DNA from: Xaviernesmea rhizosphaerae
GTDB taxonomy: Bacteria; Pseudomonadota; Alphaproteobacteria; Rhizobiales; Rhizobiaceae
Assembly (NCBI RefSeq): GCF_001938945.1
Contig: NZ_MKIO01000040.1
Location: 52,941 to 116,940, forward strand
Direction: 5' to 3'
Length of the DNA stretch: 64,000 nt
The position numbers and the translations under genes were made by a program. Below, in pieces: positions 52,640 through 60,937 of the stretch (positions are counted from its first letter, which is position 1; every line of letters begins with the position of its first letter). Under the pieces are notes generated by a model. It did no database searches, was not told the origin of the DNA, and saw only the letters and a program-made list of their open reading frames with translations.

Positions 52640-52686
52640 GATTCGGGTCGATTCCGGGGACTCTTGTCACGGAGTCTGCCCGACTC
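52640..52686. promoter_or_regulatory. Cluster of five GANTC (CcrM) sites upstream of gcrA
   Basis: GATTC at 52640 and 52650, GACTC at 52659, GAGTC at 52672 and GACTC at 52682, i.e. five sites in 47 bases, 138-184 bases before the gcrA ATG. CcrM methylates GANTC in alphaproteobacteria and GcrA acts at promoters with these sites, so cell-cycle control of gcrA by methylation state is likely. Confidence 0.8.
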
Positions 52687-52823
52687 TAGGTTAAGCGTCA
52701 TTACTAGACGCGTGCGGCGGACCTAGTCACCAAAACAGTTACGGCGTTTCAGGCTCCGGAAGACGGCCCGGGCCAGGGTGGCGGATTCTGTCCGCCCGGG
52801 ACGCACGAAATGGAGACGAGAGC

Positions 52824-53372
52824 ATGAACTGGACCGATGAGCGTGTTGAAAAGCTCAAAAAACTCTGGTCCGAAGGCCTGAGCGCCAGCCAGATCGCCGC
52901 GCAGCTGGGCGGCGTCAGCCGCAATGCAGTGATCGGCAAGGTTCATCGTCTCGCCCTTCCGGGTCGCGCCAAGGCCGGCGGCGCCGCGCCTGCGGCCGCC
53001 AGCGCCCGTCCGAAGCGGCCTGTCCCGCCCGTCGCCGCACCGCAGCGCCCGCAGCAGGACACGCTGCGCGCCCCTCAGCGGCCGCTTGTACGTCAAAACG
53101 ATGTCGCCCTGATGAAGGACGACCAGACGCCCGACATGATCGAGGAAAGCGCGCCGGTCGAGACGCCCGTGGCCGGCAATGTCGTCGTGCCGATGACCCG
53201 CAAGCTGGCGCTGACCCAGCTGACGGACCGCACCTGCAAGTGGCCGATCGGCGACCCGATGAAGGACGAATTCCACTTCTGCGGCAATGATTGCTCGGAG
53301 GGCTCGCCCTATTGCACCTATCATGCCCGCCTCGCCTATCAGCCCTCGGCCGAACGTCGCCGGGTTCGCTGA
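52824..53372 (+). CDS. gcrA: Cell-cycle regulator GcrA
   Basis: A 182-residue regulator that cooperates with sigma-70 at GANTC-methylated promoters. The N-terminal helix-turn-helix region MNWTDERVEKLKKLWSEGLSASQIAAQLGG-VSRNAVIGKVHRL is diagnostic. The middle (about 50-110) is Pro/Ala/Arg-rich. The C-terminal part has a conserved Cys/His group, RTCKWPIGDP...HFCGNDCSEGSPYCTYH, which contacts sigma factor region 2 in studied homologues. It stands alone on the plus strand behind a GANTC-rich promoter and ends in an intrinsic terminator. Confidence 0.97.
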   Translation: MNWTDERVEKLKKLWSEGLSASQIAAQLGGVSRNAVIGKVHRLALPGRAKAGGAAPAAASARPKRPVPPVAAPQRPQQDTLRAPQRPLVRQNDVALMKDDQTPDMIEESAPVETPVAGNVVVPMTRKLALTQLTDRTCKWPIGDPMKDEFHFCGNDCSEGSPYCTYHARLAYQPSAERRRVR

Positions 53373-53404
53373 AGCGGACCTTCGACCAAAGATCGAATGC
53401 GACG

Positions 53405-53441
53405 AAAAGCCGCCGGCTCCGAAAGGAGCGGCGGCTTTTCT
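53405..53441 (+). terminator. Rho-independent terminator of gcrA
   Basis: AAAAGCCGCC-g-GCTCC (53405-53420) pairs with GGAGC-GGCGGCTTTT (53425-53439) around a GAAA loop, ending TTTTCTT. It lies 33 bases past the stop. Confidence 0.92.
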
Positions 53442-53500
53442 TATAGTGGCGGATTGAGGGCCAAGCGTGCCACTTGGATGGATGCCTGACAATGGCGCGC

Positions 53501-53606
53501 GAGAGCATCGGACTGAAAACCATACACAGTCTGATGCTCCAAAGTTCTGTTTTCGCATCGGATTTTCCGAAAACCGGTTCCCACTTTTCGGTCCGAAGCT
53601 CTAGAG
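53501..53606. repeat. RIME-type intergenic mosaic element, copy 4
   Basis: GAGAGCATCGGACTGAAAACC...CAGTCTGATGCTCC, an A/T hinge, then CATCGGATTTTCCGAAAACCGGTTCCCACTTTTCGGTCCGAAGCTCTAGAG in segments match the copies at 16515 and 18849 with scattered changes. It lies between the convergent gcrA and phoB genes. Confidence 0.86.
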
Positions 53607-53647
53607 AAATGCTGAAGACACAGCGACCCTTGCCCGAAGCGGGCGCT

Positions 53648-54331
53648 TCAGCCCTCGAGCGAGTAGCCGGCGCCGCGCACGGTGCGGATGACATCCTGCA
53701 TATTGGCGAAGTTCAGCGCCTTGCGCAGGCGGCCGACATGAACGTCGACGGTGCGCTCGTCCACGTAGATGTCGTGACCCCAGACGCCGTCGAGCAGTTG
53801 CGAGCGCGAAAACACCCGGCCCGGCGAGGACATGAAGAACTCCAGCAGCCGGAATTCGGTCGGGCCGAGGCGAACCTCGCGGCTCTTGCGGTGGACGCGG
53901 TGCGTTTCGCGGTCGAGCTCGATATCGCCGCATTTCAGCAGCGTGGAGAGGACCTCGGGCTTGGCCCGTCGCAGCATTGCCTTGACGCGCGCCATCAACT
54001 CCGGCGTGGAGAAGGGCTTGACCACATAATCATCAGCGCCGGTCGCCAGGCCGCGCACGCGTTCGCTCTCTTCGCCGCGCGCCGTCAGCATGATGATCGG
54101 CAGGCGCTCGGTCTCCGGCCGCTGGCGCAGCCTGCGGCAAAGCTCGATGCCGGAGACGCCCGGCAGCATCCAGTCCAGAATGAGCAGATCGGGCAAACGC
54201 TCCTGCAGGCGGATTTCGGCTTCGTCGCCGCGCAGGATCGCGTCCACCTCAAAGCCTTCCGCCTCGAGATTGTAGCGCAGCAGAACGCTCAGCGCTTCCT
54301 CATCTTCGACAACGGCAATTCTGGGCACCAT
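53648..54331 (-). CDS. phoB: Phosphate regulon response regulator PhoB
   Basis: A 227-residue OmpR-family activator. The receiver domain has the acidic pocket Glu9/Asp10, phospho-acceptor Asp53 (LILDWMLPG), Thr in IIMLTARG and the conserved Lys in DDYVVKPFS. The winged-helix output domain ends DERTVDVHVGRLRKALN and IRTVRGAGYSL. It binds Pho boxes when phosphorylated by PhoR. Last gene of the phoR-pst-phoU-phoB block, separated from phoU by 461 bases. Confidence 0.97.
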   Translation of the reverse strand: MVPRIAVVEDEEALSVLLRYNLEAEGFEVDAILRGDEAEIRLQERLPDLLILDWMLPGVSGIELCRRLRQRPETERLPIIMLTARGEESERVRGLATGADDYVVKPFSTPELMARVKAMLRRAKPEVLSTLLKCGDIELDRETHRVHRKSREVRLGPTEFRLLEFFMSSPGRVFSRSQLLDGVWGHDIYVDERTVDVHVGRLRKALNFANMQDVIRTVRGAGYSLEG

Positions 54332-54589
54332 GGCATGTCACTCCGAGACTGGTCTTGCTGGCTGGCGGTCACGCAGATCCGTGCCCCCAGCACATCCGAT
54401 CGCTGGCCGGCCCGAACATCTCGTGGCCGGCGCCTTCTGCCGTGCACCGTGCCAAGGGTGCCCGGCTGCGGAACGCAGTGCGGCAGGCTGGCCGCACATC
54501 GTTCCATTCTTCTTTCAGCATTCTGACAAAAACAGGAATGGATCCCCTGTTTCTGCCAATGCTCTGGACTATCGTTCAAGCATCGAGCG
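54332..54589. other. phoU-phoB intergenic region, left part
   Basis: Upstream of phoB; no gene is supported. A CTGACA-like word near 54515 faintly resembles half a Pho box, too weak to call. The long gap suggests phoB has its own promoter. Confidence 0.4.
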
Positions 54590-54630
54590 GATCGCAAAAC
54601 CGGTTCCGGCTTTTCGGTCCAATGCGCCTG
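54590..54630. repeat. Partial, degenerate RIME core
   Basis: ATCGCAAAACCGGTTCCGGCTTTTCGG-TCCAATGCGCC in segments is recognisably the second palindrome of the RIME family. The first palindrome is not clearly present. Confidence 0.55.
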
Positions 54631-54792
54631 CACATCGACCAAAGCGCATCGCGATCGTTCGGATCGCTTCCTGCGCATTGAGTCCTCTTCCTGTCGTCTT
54701 TCGTCAGCGCAAGGACGGTGATCCCTTCTGCGCGACAGGCTCAAGAGAAAAACGGGCGGATGCCGGAGGACCGGCACCGCCCGCCTCCGATA

Positions 54793-55503
54793 TCAGCTGT
54801 TGATCGCGCCGACGGTGTTGGCGGAGTCGTCCTTCGGACGCTCCCCCGCCGGCTGCGAACCGGTGGCCATGTAGTAGATCGTCTCGGCGATGTTGGTCGC
54901 GTGATCGCCGATCCGCTCGATGTTCTTGGCGCAGAACAGAAGATGCGTGCAGGAGGTGATGTTGCGCGGATCCTCCATCATATAGGTCAGGAGTTCGCGG
55001 AACAGCGAGGTGTAGATCGCATCGATCTCCTCATCGCGCTCGCGGATGCTGTTGGCCTTTTCCGGCGAGCGCGAAGCGTAGACATCCAGCACTTCCTTCA
55101 GCTGGGTCAGCGCCAGCTCTGCCAGATGTTCGAGCCCACGCGCCAGCTGGCGCGGAAGGCTGGTGCTGGTCACGGCGATGACGCGCTTGGCGGTGTTCTT
55201 GCCGAGGTCGCCGACGCGTTCGAGATCGGCGGCGATCCGGATGGAGCCCATGATCTCGCGCAGGTCGCTCGCCACCGGCTGGCGCTTGGCGATCGTCACG
55301 ATCGCCTTCTCGCCGATCTGGCGCTCGGCCTCGTCGAGAAGGACGTCGTCGGAGATGACCTTCTGGGCGAGACCAAGATCGGCATTGACCAGAGCGCGGA
55401 CCGATTCCGCGACCATCTGCTCAGCCAGGCCGCCCATTTCGGAAATGCGGCGCGCCAGGTACTTCAGGTCTTCGTCATAGACGGATGCAATGTGAGTCGA
55501 CAT
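54793..55503 (-). CDS. phoU: Phosphate transport accessory protein PhoU
   Basis: A 236-residue cytoplasmic protein of two PhoU three-helix repeats. The first begins YDEDLKYLARRISEMGGLAEQMV and includes DVLLDEAERQIGEKAI. The second carries CTHLLFCAKNIERIGDHATNIAE, the E/D-rich metal-cluster helix. PhoU links Pst transport activity to PhoR signalling, keeping the regulon off in high phosphate. Read after pstB on the same strand, with a palindromic element between them. Confidence 0.96.
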   Translation of the reverse strand: MSTHIASVYDEDLKYLARRISEMGGLAEQMVAESVRALVNADLGLAQKVISDDVLLDEAERQIGEKAIVTIAKRQPVASDLREIMGSIRIAADLERVGDLGKNTAKRVIAVTSTSLPRQLARGLEHLAELALTQLKEVLDVYASRSPEKANSIRERDEEIDAIYTSLFRELLTYMMEDPRNITSCTHLLFCAKNIERIGDHATNIAETIYYMATGSQPAGERPKDDSANTVGAINS

Positions 55504-55516
55504 ATACCTTCTCCCC

Positions 55517-55620
55517 TAGAGCGGGAGGGCGAAAACTGTGCTCGGCTCTCGCCTACGATCCCGCTCTAAAATTTTGATTTCGTCGTGGTTCAGATTTAGG
55601 ACCGAAGCGGTCCTAAATCT
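55517..55620. repeat. Two-palindrome element between pstB and phoU
   Basis: Palindrome A: TAGAGCGGGA (55517-55526) with TCCCGCTCTA (55559-55568), plus an inner GGGCGA/TCGCCT pair. Palindrome B: AGATTTAGGACCG (55592-55604), AAG, CGGTCCTAAATCT (55608-55620), a perfect 13-bp stem. The TAGAGC end and bipartite plan recall RIME, but the sequence differs, suggesting a second repeat family. Confidence 0.75.
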
Positions 55621-55655
55621 TCATGATCGGGCGATGCAGTTGACGGACCCTCGGC

Positions 55656-56471
55656 TCAGCCGAACCGGCCCATGATGTAGTCCTGCGTGCGCTGGTCGTC
55701 AGGATTGGTGAACATCTTGTCGGTGTCGTTCTCCTCGACCAGATGGCCGAGATGGAACATCGCGGTGCGCTGCGAGACGCGGGCGGCCTGCTGCATCGAG
55801 TGGGTCACGATGACGATGGTGAAGTTGGCCCGCAATTCGTGAATCAGCTCCTCCACCTTGGCCGTGGCGATCGGATCGAGGGCCGAGCAGGGCTCGTCCA
55901 TCAGGATCACTTCGGGGCTGACGGCAATGGCGCGGGCGATGCACAGGCGCTGCTGCTGGCCACCGGACAGGCCGGTGCCGGCTTCGTGCAGGCGGTCCTT
56001 CACCTCGTTGAAGAGGCCGGCCTTCTGCAGGCTCTGCTCAACGATGACATCGAGATCGGCCTTGCTGCGGGCGAGACCGTGGATCTTCGGGCCATAGGCG
56101 ACGTTTTCCCAGATCGTCTTCGGGAAAGGGTTCGGCTTCTGGAAGACCATGCCGACGCGGGCGCGCAGCTCGACCACGTCGATCTGCGGGTCATAGATAT
56201 CGTCGGTATCCAGTGTGATCTTGCCGGTGACCCGGCAGTGGTCGATCGTGTCGTTCATGCGGTTCAGCGTGCGCAGGAAGGTCGACTTCCCGCAGCCCGA
56301 CGGACCGATGAGCGCCGTCACGGTGTTTTCGCGGATGTTCAGGTTGACGTCGAACAGCGCGCGCTTCTCGCCGTAATAGACGGAGACGTCCTTGCCGATC
56401 ATCTTGTAGGGAGCAGCAGTCATTTTCTGGTCCAGCGCCTTTTCCACAGCAGCTTCGGTCATCATGTTCAT
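55656..56471 (-). CDS. pstB: Phosphate ABC transporter ATP-binding protein
   Basis: A 271-residue ATPase of the Pst phosphate importer. Walker A GPSGCGKST, the PstB-typical QKPNPFPKTIWENVAYGP at the Q-loop, signature LSGGQQQRLCIARAIA and Walker B VILMDEPCSALDP are present. MVFQKPNPF and the THSMQQAARVS switch histidine complete the set. The ATG at 56471 has AAAGGA eight bases upstream; an ATG at 56480 is in frame but too near that site. It follows pstA by a few bases. Confidence 0.96.
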   Translation of the reverse strand: MNMMTEAAVEKALDQKMTAAPYKMIGKDVSVYYGEKRALFDVNLNIRENTVTALIGPSGCGKSTFLRTLNRMNDTIDHCRVTGKITLDTDDIYDPQIDVVELRARVGMVFQKPNPFPKTIWENVAYGPKIHGLARSKADLDVIVEQSLQKAGLFNEVKDRLHEAGTGLSGGQQQRLCIARAIAVSPEVILMDEPCSALDPIATAKVEELIHELRANFTIVIVTHSMQQAARVSQRTAMFHLGHLVEENDTDKMFTNPDDQRTQDYIMGRFG

Positions 56472-56485
56472 GGCCTTCATCCTTT

Positions 56486-57805
56486 CTACCAGCGACGCTC
56501 GAAGCGCCGGCGCAACAGGATCGCGCCGAGGTTCATCACGATCAGGAACGCCAGGAGCACCATGATCGCGCCCGAGGTGCGTTCAACGAAGGCGCGCTCC
56601 GCCTCGTTGGCCCACATGTAGATCTGCACCGGAAGCGCGGTGGAGGGCTCGAGCGGCGAGCCCGGATAGTCGACCACGAAAGCCACCATGCCGATCAGCA
56701 GCAGCGGCGCGGTCTCGCCCAGGGCATGGGCCAGGCCGATGATCGTGCCGGTCAGAATGCCGGGCATGGCCAGCGGCAGAACGTGGTGGAAGATCGTCTG
56801 CATCTTCGACGCGCCGAGGCCCAGCGCGGCGGAACGGATCGAGGGCGGCACCGCCTTGAGGGCCGCACGGGTAGCGATGATGATCGTGGGAAGCGTCATC
56901 AGCGTCAGCACCAGGCCGCCGACCAGCGAGGCCGAGCGCGGCAGGCCGGCGAAGTTGATGAAGATGGCCAGGCCCAGCAGACCATAGACGATCGAGGGCA
57001 CGGCGGCGAGATTGTTGATGTTCACCTCGATCAGGTCGGTGAACTTGTTCTTCGGCGCGAATTCCTCGAGGTAGATCGAGGCGGCGACACCGATCGGCAG
57101 GGCCAGCACCAGAACGATCAGCATCATGTAGAAGGAGCCGAGCGCAGCGACGCCGATGCCGGCGGCTTCGGGGCGGCTCGATGCGCCATAGGTGAAGAGA
57201 CCGGTGTTGAACTCCTTGGTCAGGTCACCCTTCTGGCGCAGCTGGTCCATCCAGGCGAGCTGCTGGTTCTTCACCTTGCGGTTTGCCTCGTCGGCGGTCA
57301 GGTCGATCTGGCCCTTGTTGGCCGAGTCGATATTGCCTTCCGCCAGAAGCGCAACCGACATGGTCGTGCCGATGACGCTCGGATTGGCGACCACGATGTC
57401 ACGCAGCTGGGTGCGGGAGCTGGCCGAGACCATGTCGGTGGCGAGCTTGACCTTGGTGCGGTCGTTGGGGTCGATGCCCAGTTCCTTGATCAGGGCGTCG
57501 CGCACCAGCAGCGGATAATTGGCCGCCATCAGCTTGGCCGGGTTCTGCGCGCGCTCGTTCTTGGGGTCGATCACGCTTTCGGCAAAGGTGATCGGCAGGG
57601 TGATCACCGTCTGCTGGAATGCGGTGTAGCCGTTGGAGATCACGGTCCACAAGAGAACGGCCAGGAAGAAGACGCCGACCAGGATCGCCGTCACGCCATA
57701 GGCCCGGAAGCGACGTTCTGCGGCATAGCGTTTGCGGATGCCAATGTCGCGGCGGGGGCGCGCTGCACCGCGCGCCTGGAAAGCGGATGAGGTAACGTCG
57801 CTCAT
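56486..57805 (-). CDS. pstA: Phosphate ABC transporter permease PstA
   Basis: A 439-residue inner-membrane permease. TM1 (about 33-58) is followed by a long periplasmic insertion (about 60-205, DUF3333-like in alphaproteobacterial PstA). The ABC permease core then has LPIGVAASIYLEEFAPK, AAVPSIVYGLLGLAIFI and the EAA-loop SIRSAALGLGASKMQTIFHHVLPLAMPGILTG. It is much longer than E. coli PstA because of the insertion. The start overlaps the pstC stop by four bases (ATGA). Confidence 0.95.
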   Translation of the reverse strand: MSDVTSSAFQARGAARPRRDIGIRKRYAAERRFRAYGVTAILVGVFFLAVLLWTVISNGYTAFQQTVITLPITFAESVIDPKNERAQNPAKLMAANYPLLVRDALIKELGIDPNDRTKVKLATDMVSASSRTQLRDIVVANPSVIGTTMSVALLAEGNIDSANKGQIDLTADEANRKVKNQQLAWMDQLRQKGDLTKEFNTGLFTYGASSRPEAAGIGVAALGSFYMMLIVLVLALPIGVAASIYLEEFAPKNKFTDLIEVNINNLAAVPSIVYGLLGLAIFINFAGLPRSASLVGGLVLTLMTLPTIIIATRAALKAVPPSIRSAALGLGASKMQTIFHHVLPLAMPGILTGTIIGLAHALGETAPLLLIGMVAFVVDYPGSPLEPSTALPVQIYMWANEAERAFVERTSGAIMVLLAFLIVMNLGAILLRRRFERRW

Positions 57806-59286
57806 TCGTACTGTTCCCGGTATTTGCGCACGATGTAGAGCGCGTAGATGTTGAGGCAGAGCGTGATGGTGAAGAGCGTGATGCCCAGCGCGAAGGCCAC
57901 CAGCGTCTGCGGCGAGGTGAATTCCAGGTCGCCCGTCAGCTGGTTGACGATCTTGACGGTCACGGTCGTCATCGGCTCGAACGGGTTGAGCTGCATGCGG
58001 GCGGCCACACCGGCGGCGAGCACGACGATCATGGTTTCACCCACGGCGCGCGAGGCGGTGAGCAGCAGCGCGCCGACGATGCCCGGCAGTGCCGCGGGCA
58101 GCACGACGCGCTTGATGGTTTCGGAGCGCGTGGCGCCGAGCCCGAGCGAGCCGTCACGCAGCGAGCGCGGCACCTGGGTGATGATGTCGTCGGACAGCGA
58201 GGAGACGAAGGGGATGAGCATGATGCCCATGACGATCCCGGCCGTCAGAACGCTCTGCGCCTGAATGAAGTTGGTGTAATTGCCGGTCACCAGGCCGTTG
58301 AGCTCGGCCGATATGTCGCGCAGGAAGGGACCGACCGTCACCAGCGCGAAGAAGCCGTAGACGATGGTCGGGATGCCGGCGAGGATTTCCAGGAGCGGCT
58401 TGGCGATCGAGCGCACCGGCCGGCTGGCATATTCCGACATGTAGATGGCGGCAAACAGTCCGACCGGCACGGCGAACAGCATGGCCACGAAGGCGATGTA
58501 GAGCGTGCCCGCCAGCAGCGGCAGGAGACCGAACTGGCCGGAGCTGCCGGTCGAACCGGCGGCGGCGAAGCGCGGATCCCAGACGGTTCCAAAGAAGAAG
58601 CTGGTCGGCGAGACCGACTGGAAGAAGCGCAGCGCTTCCGACAGCATCGAGCCGACAATGCCGACCGTGGTCAGGATGGCGATCGACGAGGCCACCACCA
58701 GAGCGGCGAGGATCACCCGCTCCACCCGGTTGCGAGCGCGGAAGCGCTGGCTGATCGAGCGCAGCGACCAGAGAGCGCCGGCCACCGAAAGGGCCAGGAC
58801 CACGGCCGTCATGGCGATGGTGCTGGTGCCCGACAGGGCGTTCAGCTTCTGCGCGGACTTGATCATATAGGGCTGGGTATCGCCGGCAAGCGCAACGCCC
58901 TTTGTCGCGAGCGTCGCGCGCACGTCGAGCGTGCCGGCCTCGAGCGCCGCGCGCTCGGTGTCGGTGAGCAGTGGCAGCCCCCGCGCCACGGCCCGGACCT
59001 GACCCATGGCCAGCTCGACCGGGGCAGCGCCCTGCTGCAGAACCTCTGTCGGCAGCGAAAGGCGGGCTTCGCGGTCAATCATCTGCGGCCCGACCAGGCT
59101 CCAGACGATCAGCACCAGCGTGGCCGGCAGGATCGTCCAGATCGCCACATAGGCGCCGTGATAGCCCGGAAGGGAGTGAAGCGAGGCTGAGCGGCCCTGG
59201 GATGCCGCGATGGCGCGTGCGCGCGCCATGAGATAGGCGCCAAAGCCTATCAAAAGAACCAGAAGAAAGAGAAATGATGCGCTCAT
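57802..59286 (-). CDS. pstC: Phosphate ABC transporter permease PstC
   Basis: A 494-residue permease. Two early helices (about 1-20 and 40-60) precede a periplasmic segment (about 65-160). After another helix, the permease core runs from about 265 with VGLFAAIYMSEYAS, AGIPTIVYGFFALVTVGPFLRD and the EAA-type SLRDGSLGLGATRSETIKRVVLPAALPGIVGALLL. As with PstA it is longer than the enterobacterial protein. The ATG at 59286 opens with a membrane helix; upstream in-frame sequence is polar and unlike the family. Confidence 0.94.
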   Translation of the reverse strand: MSASFLFLLVLLIGFGAYLMARARAIAASQGRSASLHSLPGYHGAYVAIWTILPATLVLIVWSLVGPQMIDREARLSLPTEVLQQGAAPVELAMGQVRAVARGLPLLTDTERAALEAGTLDVRATLATKGVALAGDTQPYMIKSAQKLNALSGTSTIAMTAVVLALSVAGALWSLRSISQRFRARNRVERVILAALVVASSIAILTTVGIVGSMLSEALRFFQSVSPTSFFFGTVWDPRFAAAGSTGSSGQFGLLPLLAGTLYIAFVAMLFAVPVGLFAAIYMSEYASRPVRSIAKPLLEILAGIPTIVYGFFALVTVGPFLRDISAELNGLVTGNYTNFIQAQSVLTAGIVMGIMLIPFVSSLSDDIITQVPRSLRDGSLGLGATRSETIKRVVLPAALPGIVGALLLTASRAVGETMIVVLAAGVAARMQLNPFEPMTTVTVKIVNQLTGDLEFTSPQTLVAFALGITLFTITLCLNIYALYIVRKYREQYE

Positions 59287-59634
59287 CTTGAAAGCGGTCC
59301 CCCGCGCCGTTCGGTTATCGAAGGCTGCTGTCCGTATTCCCGCAACGGATCCGTCCGCTGCGGGCGCCATCTTCTTGATTTCGGCGCAGTGCCCCGCCCC
59401 GCGGAGAGGCATGCCACCATGCCGGGTCGCTATCCGTCGCGCTTCGTGCGCAAGCCTTTAGAGGCCAACGCTGCATCATCCCCGCCGTGTCGAAACCGGC
59501 AGGCAAGGCGCATGCGCAACAGGGCGAGCCCCATCATATCGCCGGCGCCGAGGCCCCGGCCTTGCCCGCGACCAAGCCCGCACACCCCCTCTTGAGCTGC
59601 AGCGGCCATGAAGTGCAGGGCTGTATTGAAAGAC

Positions 59635-59661
59635 GGGCACCGGGGACTGTCCCCGATGCCC
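59635..59661 (-). terminator. Strong hairpin between pstS and pstC
   Basis: GGGCACCGGGGA (59635-59646), loop CTG, TCCCCGATGCCC (59650-59661): a 12-bp stem with one wobble, about 43 bases past the pstS stop in the direction of transcription and followed by GTCTTTC. It probably limits readthrough or protects the pstS 3' end, giving more PstS than PstC/A/B. Confidence 0.7.
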
Positions 59662-59703
59662 TGATCCATGGCACGCGCAAGGCGGGCCTTCAAGACGGAC
59701 GTC

Positions 59704-60738
59704 TTAGAGGGTCTTGCCGGATTCGAAAGCCTTGCGCATGGATTCGCGCTCGCTTTCCGGAGCAGCAACCAGGCCGTAGGCAGCCAGCGGGCTGTCGGGG
59801 CCGATCATCTGGTCGTCGAGGAAGAACTCAACATATTCCTTCAGGCCGGGGATGACGCCGATGTGAGCCTTCTTGACGTAGAAGAACAGCGGGCGGGAAA
59901 CCGGATACTTGCCGGAAGCAACCGTTTCGGTCGACGGAACGACGCCGCTGACGGTGGCGACCTTCAGCTTGTCGGCGTTGTTTTCATAGAAGGACAGGCC
60001 GAACACGCCGATGCCGGACTTGTTGGCGGCGATGCGGGCGAGCGTTTCGCTGTAATCGCCGTCGATGTCGACAGCCATGCCGTCCTTACGGACCGCGATG
60101 CACTTGCGCGCCTGATCCTTCTCGTCCTTGACGGTTTCCTTGATCACCTTCTCGGCGCCCGAGTCGGCGCAGCCGGCATGCAGGACCTTCTCTTCAAAGA
60201 CTTCGCGCGTGCCGTGCTTTTCGCCCGGGATATAGGCAGCGATCGTGGCGTCGGGCAGCGACGGGTTGATTTCCGACCACTTCTTGTAAGGGTTGGCAAC
60301 CAGCTTGCCGTCCTTGACGACTTCAGCGGCCAGACCGAGGTACAGGTCCTTCGGCGTCAGCTTGAGGTCCGGATTGCTGGCGTCGGTAGCGAAGACGATG
60401 CCGTCATAGCCGATCTTGACTTCTTCGACTTCGGTTACGCCGGCCTTCTTGCAGGTTTCCAGCTCGCTGTCCTTGATCTTGCGCGAAGCGTTGGCGATGT
60501 CGATCGTGTCGGCGCCGACGCCCTTGCAGAATTCCTTCAGGCCAGCGCCCGTGCCGCCGGATTCAACGACCGGGGTCTTGAAGTTCGGGAAGGTCTCGCC
60601 GAAGGTTTCGGCAACGATCTTGGCATAGGGAAGAACCGTCGAGGAACCAGCAACCTGGATCTGGTCGCGCGCGGCAGCCGCGCCGACGAAGGCAACGGAA
60701 GCGACGAGGGTCGCAAGGGTGAGCTTGAAAGACGTCAT
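59704..60738 (-). CDS. pstS: Periplasmic phosphate-binding protein PstS
   Basis: A 344-residue PstS-type binding protein with signal peptide about 1-23 (cleavage after AAA). The mature start RDQIQVAGSSTVLPYAKIVAETF contains the phosphate-loop serines and threonine; ESGGTGAGLKEFC and IANASRKIKDSE are further phosphate contacts. Paired cysteines (CADSGAEK and CIAVRKDG) could form a disulfide. It captures phosphate for PstCAB. A multi-repeat Pho box lies 110-150 bases upstream. Confidence 0.96.
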   Translation of the reverse strand: MTSFKLTLATLVASVAFVGAAAARDQIQVAGSSTVLPYAKIVAETFGETFPNFKTPVVESGGTGAGLKEFCKGVGADTIDIANASRKIKDSELETCKKAGVTEVEEVKIGYDGIVFATDASNPDLKLTPKDLYLGLAAEVVKDGKLVANPYKKWSEINPSLPDATIAAYIPGEKHGTREVFEEKVLHAGCADSGAEKVIKETVKDEKDQARKCIAVRKDGMAVDIDGDYSETLARIAANKSGIGVFGLSFYENNADKLKVATVSGVVPSTETVASGKYPVSRPLFFYVKKAHIGVIPGLKEYVEFFLDDQMIGPDSPLAAYGLVAAPESERESMRKAFESGKTL

Positions 60739-60820
60739 AAGGTCAAATCTCCCGTAAGGGCTTTTGGTTGAAGCATCCCTTCAAGGACGCTTGCGGTCGC
60801 CGCAATCATCGGCCGTCCGT

Positions 60821-60889
60821 TAACTAGACCCCGATGACGCCAGCTTTTATGTCAGTTTGATAAAAGTTTTATGACAGCCCAAATGACTG
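60821..60889 (-). promoter_or_regulatory. Pho box and promoter of pstS
   Basis: Read on the minus strand, CTGTCAT (60877-60871), CTTTTAT (60866-60860) and CTGACAT (60855-60849) recur exactly every 11 bases with A/T-rich spacers, the layout bound by PhoB dimers. A fourth half-site CAGTCAT starts at 60889. TAGTTA (60826-60821) is the probable -10, placing the last repeat at the -35 position. Confidence 0.85.
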
Positions 60890-60937
60890 AAAAAATTGTG
60901 TTTTCAAAAACAGTATGAATCCCCTGTGGTACAGCTG

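Noticed and set aside
54505..54545. Possible Pho box before phoB
   Set aside because: Only one CTGACA-like word is seen; no second repeat at 11-bp spacing.
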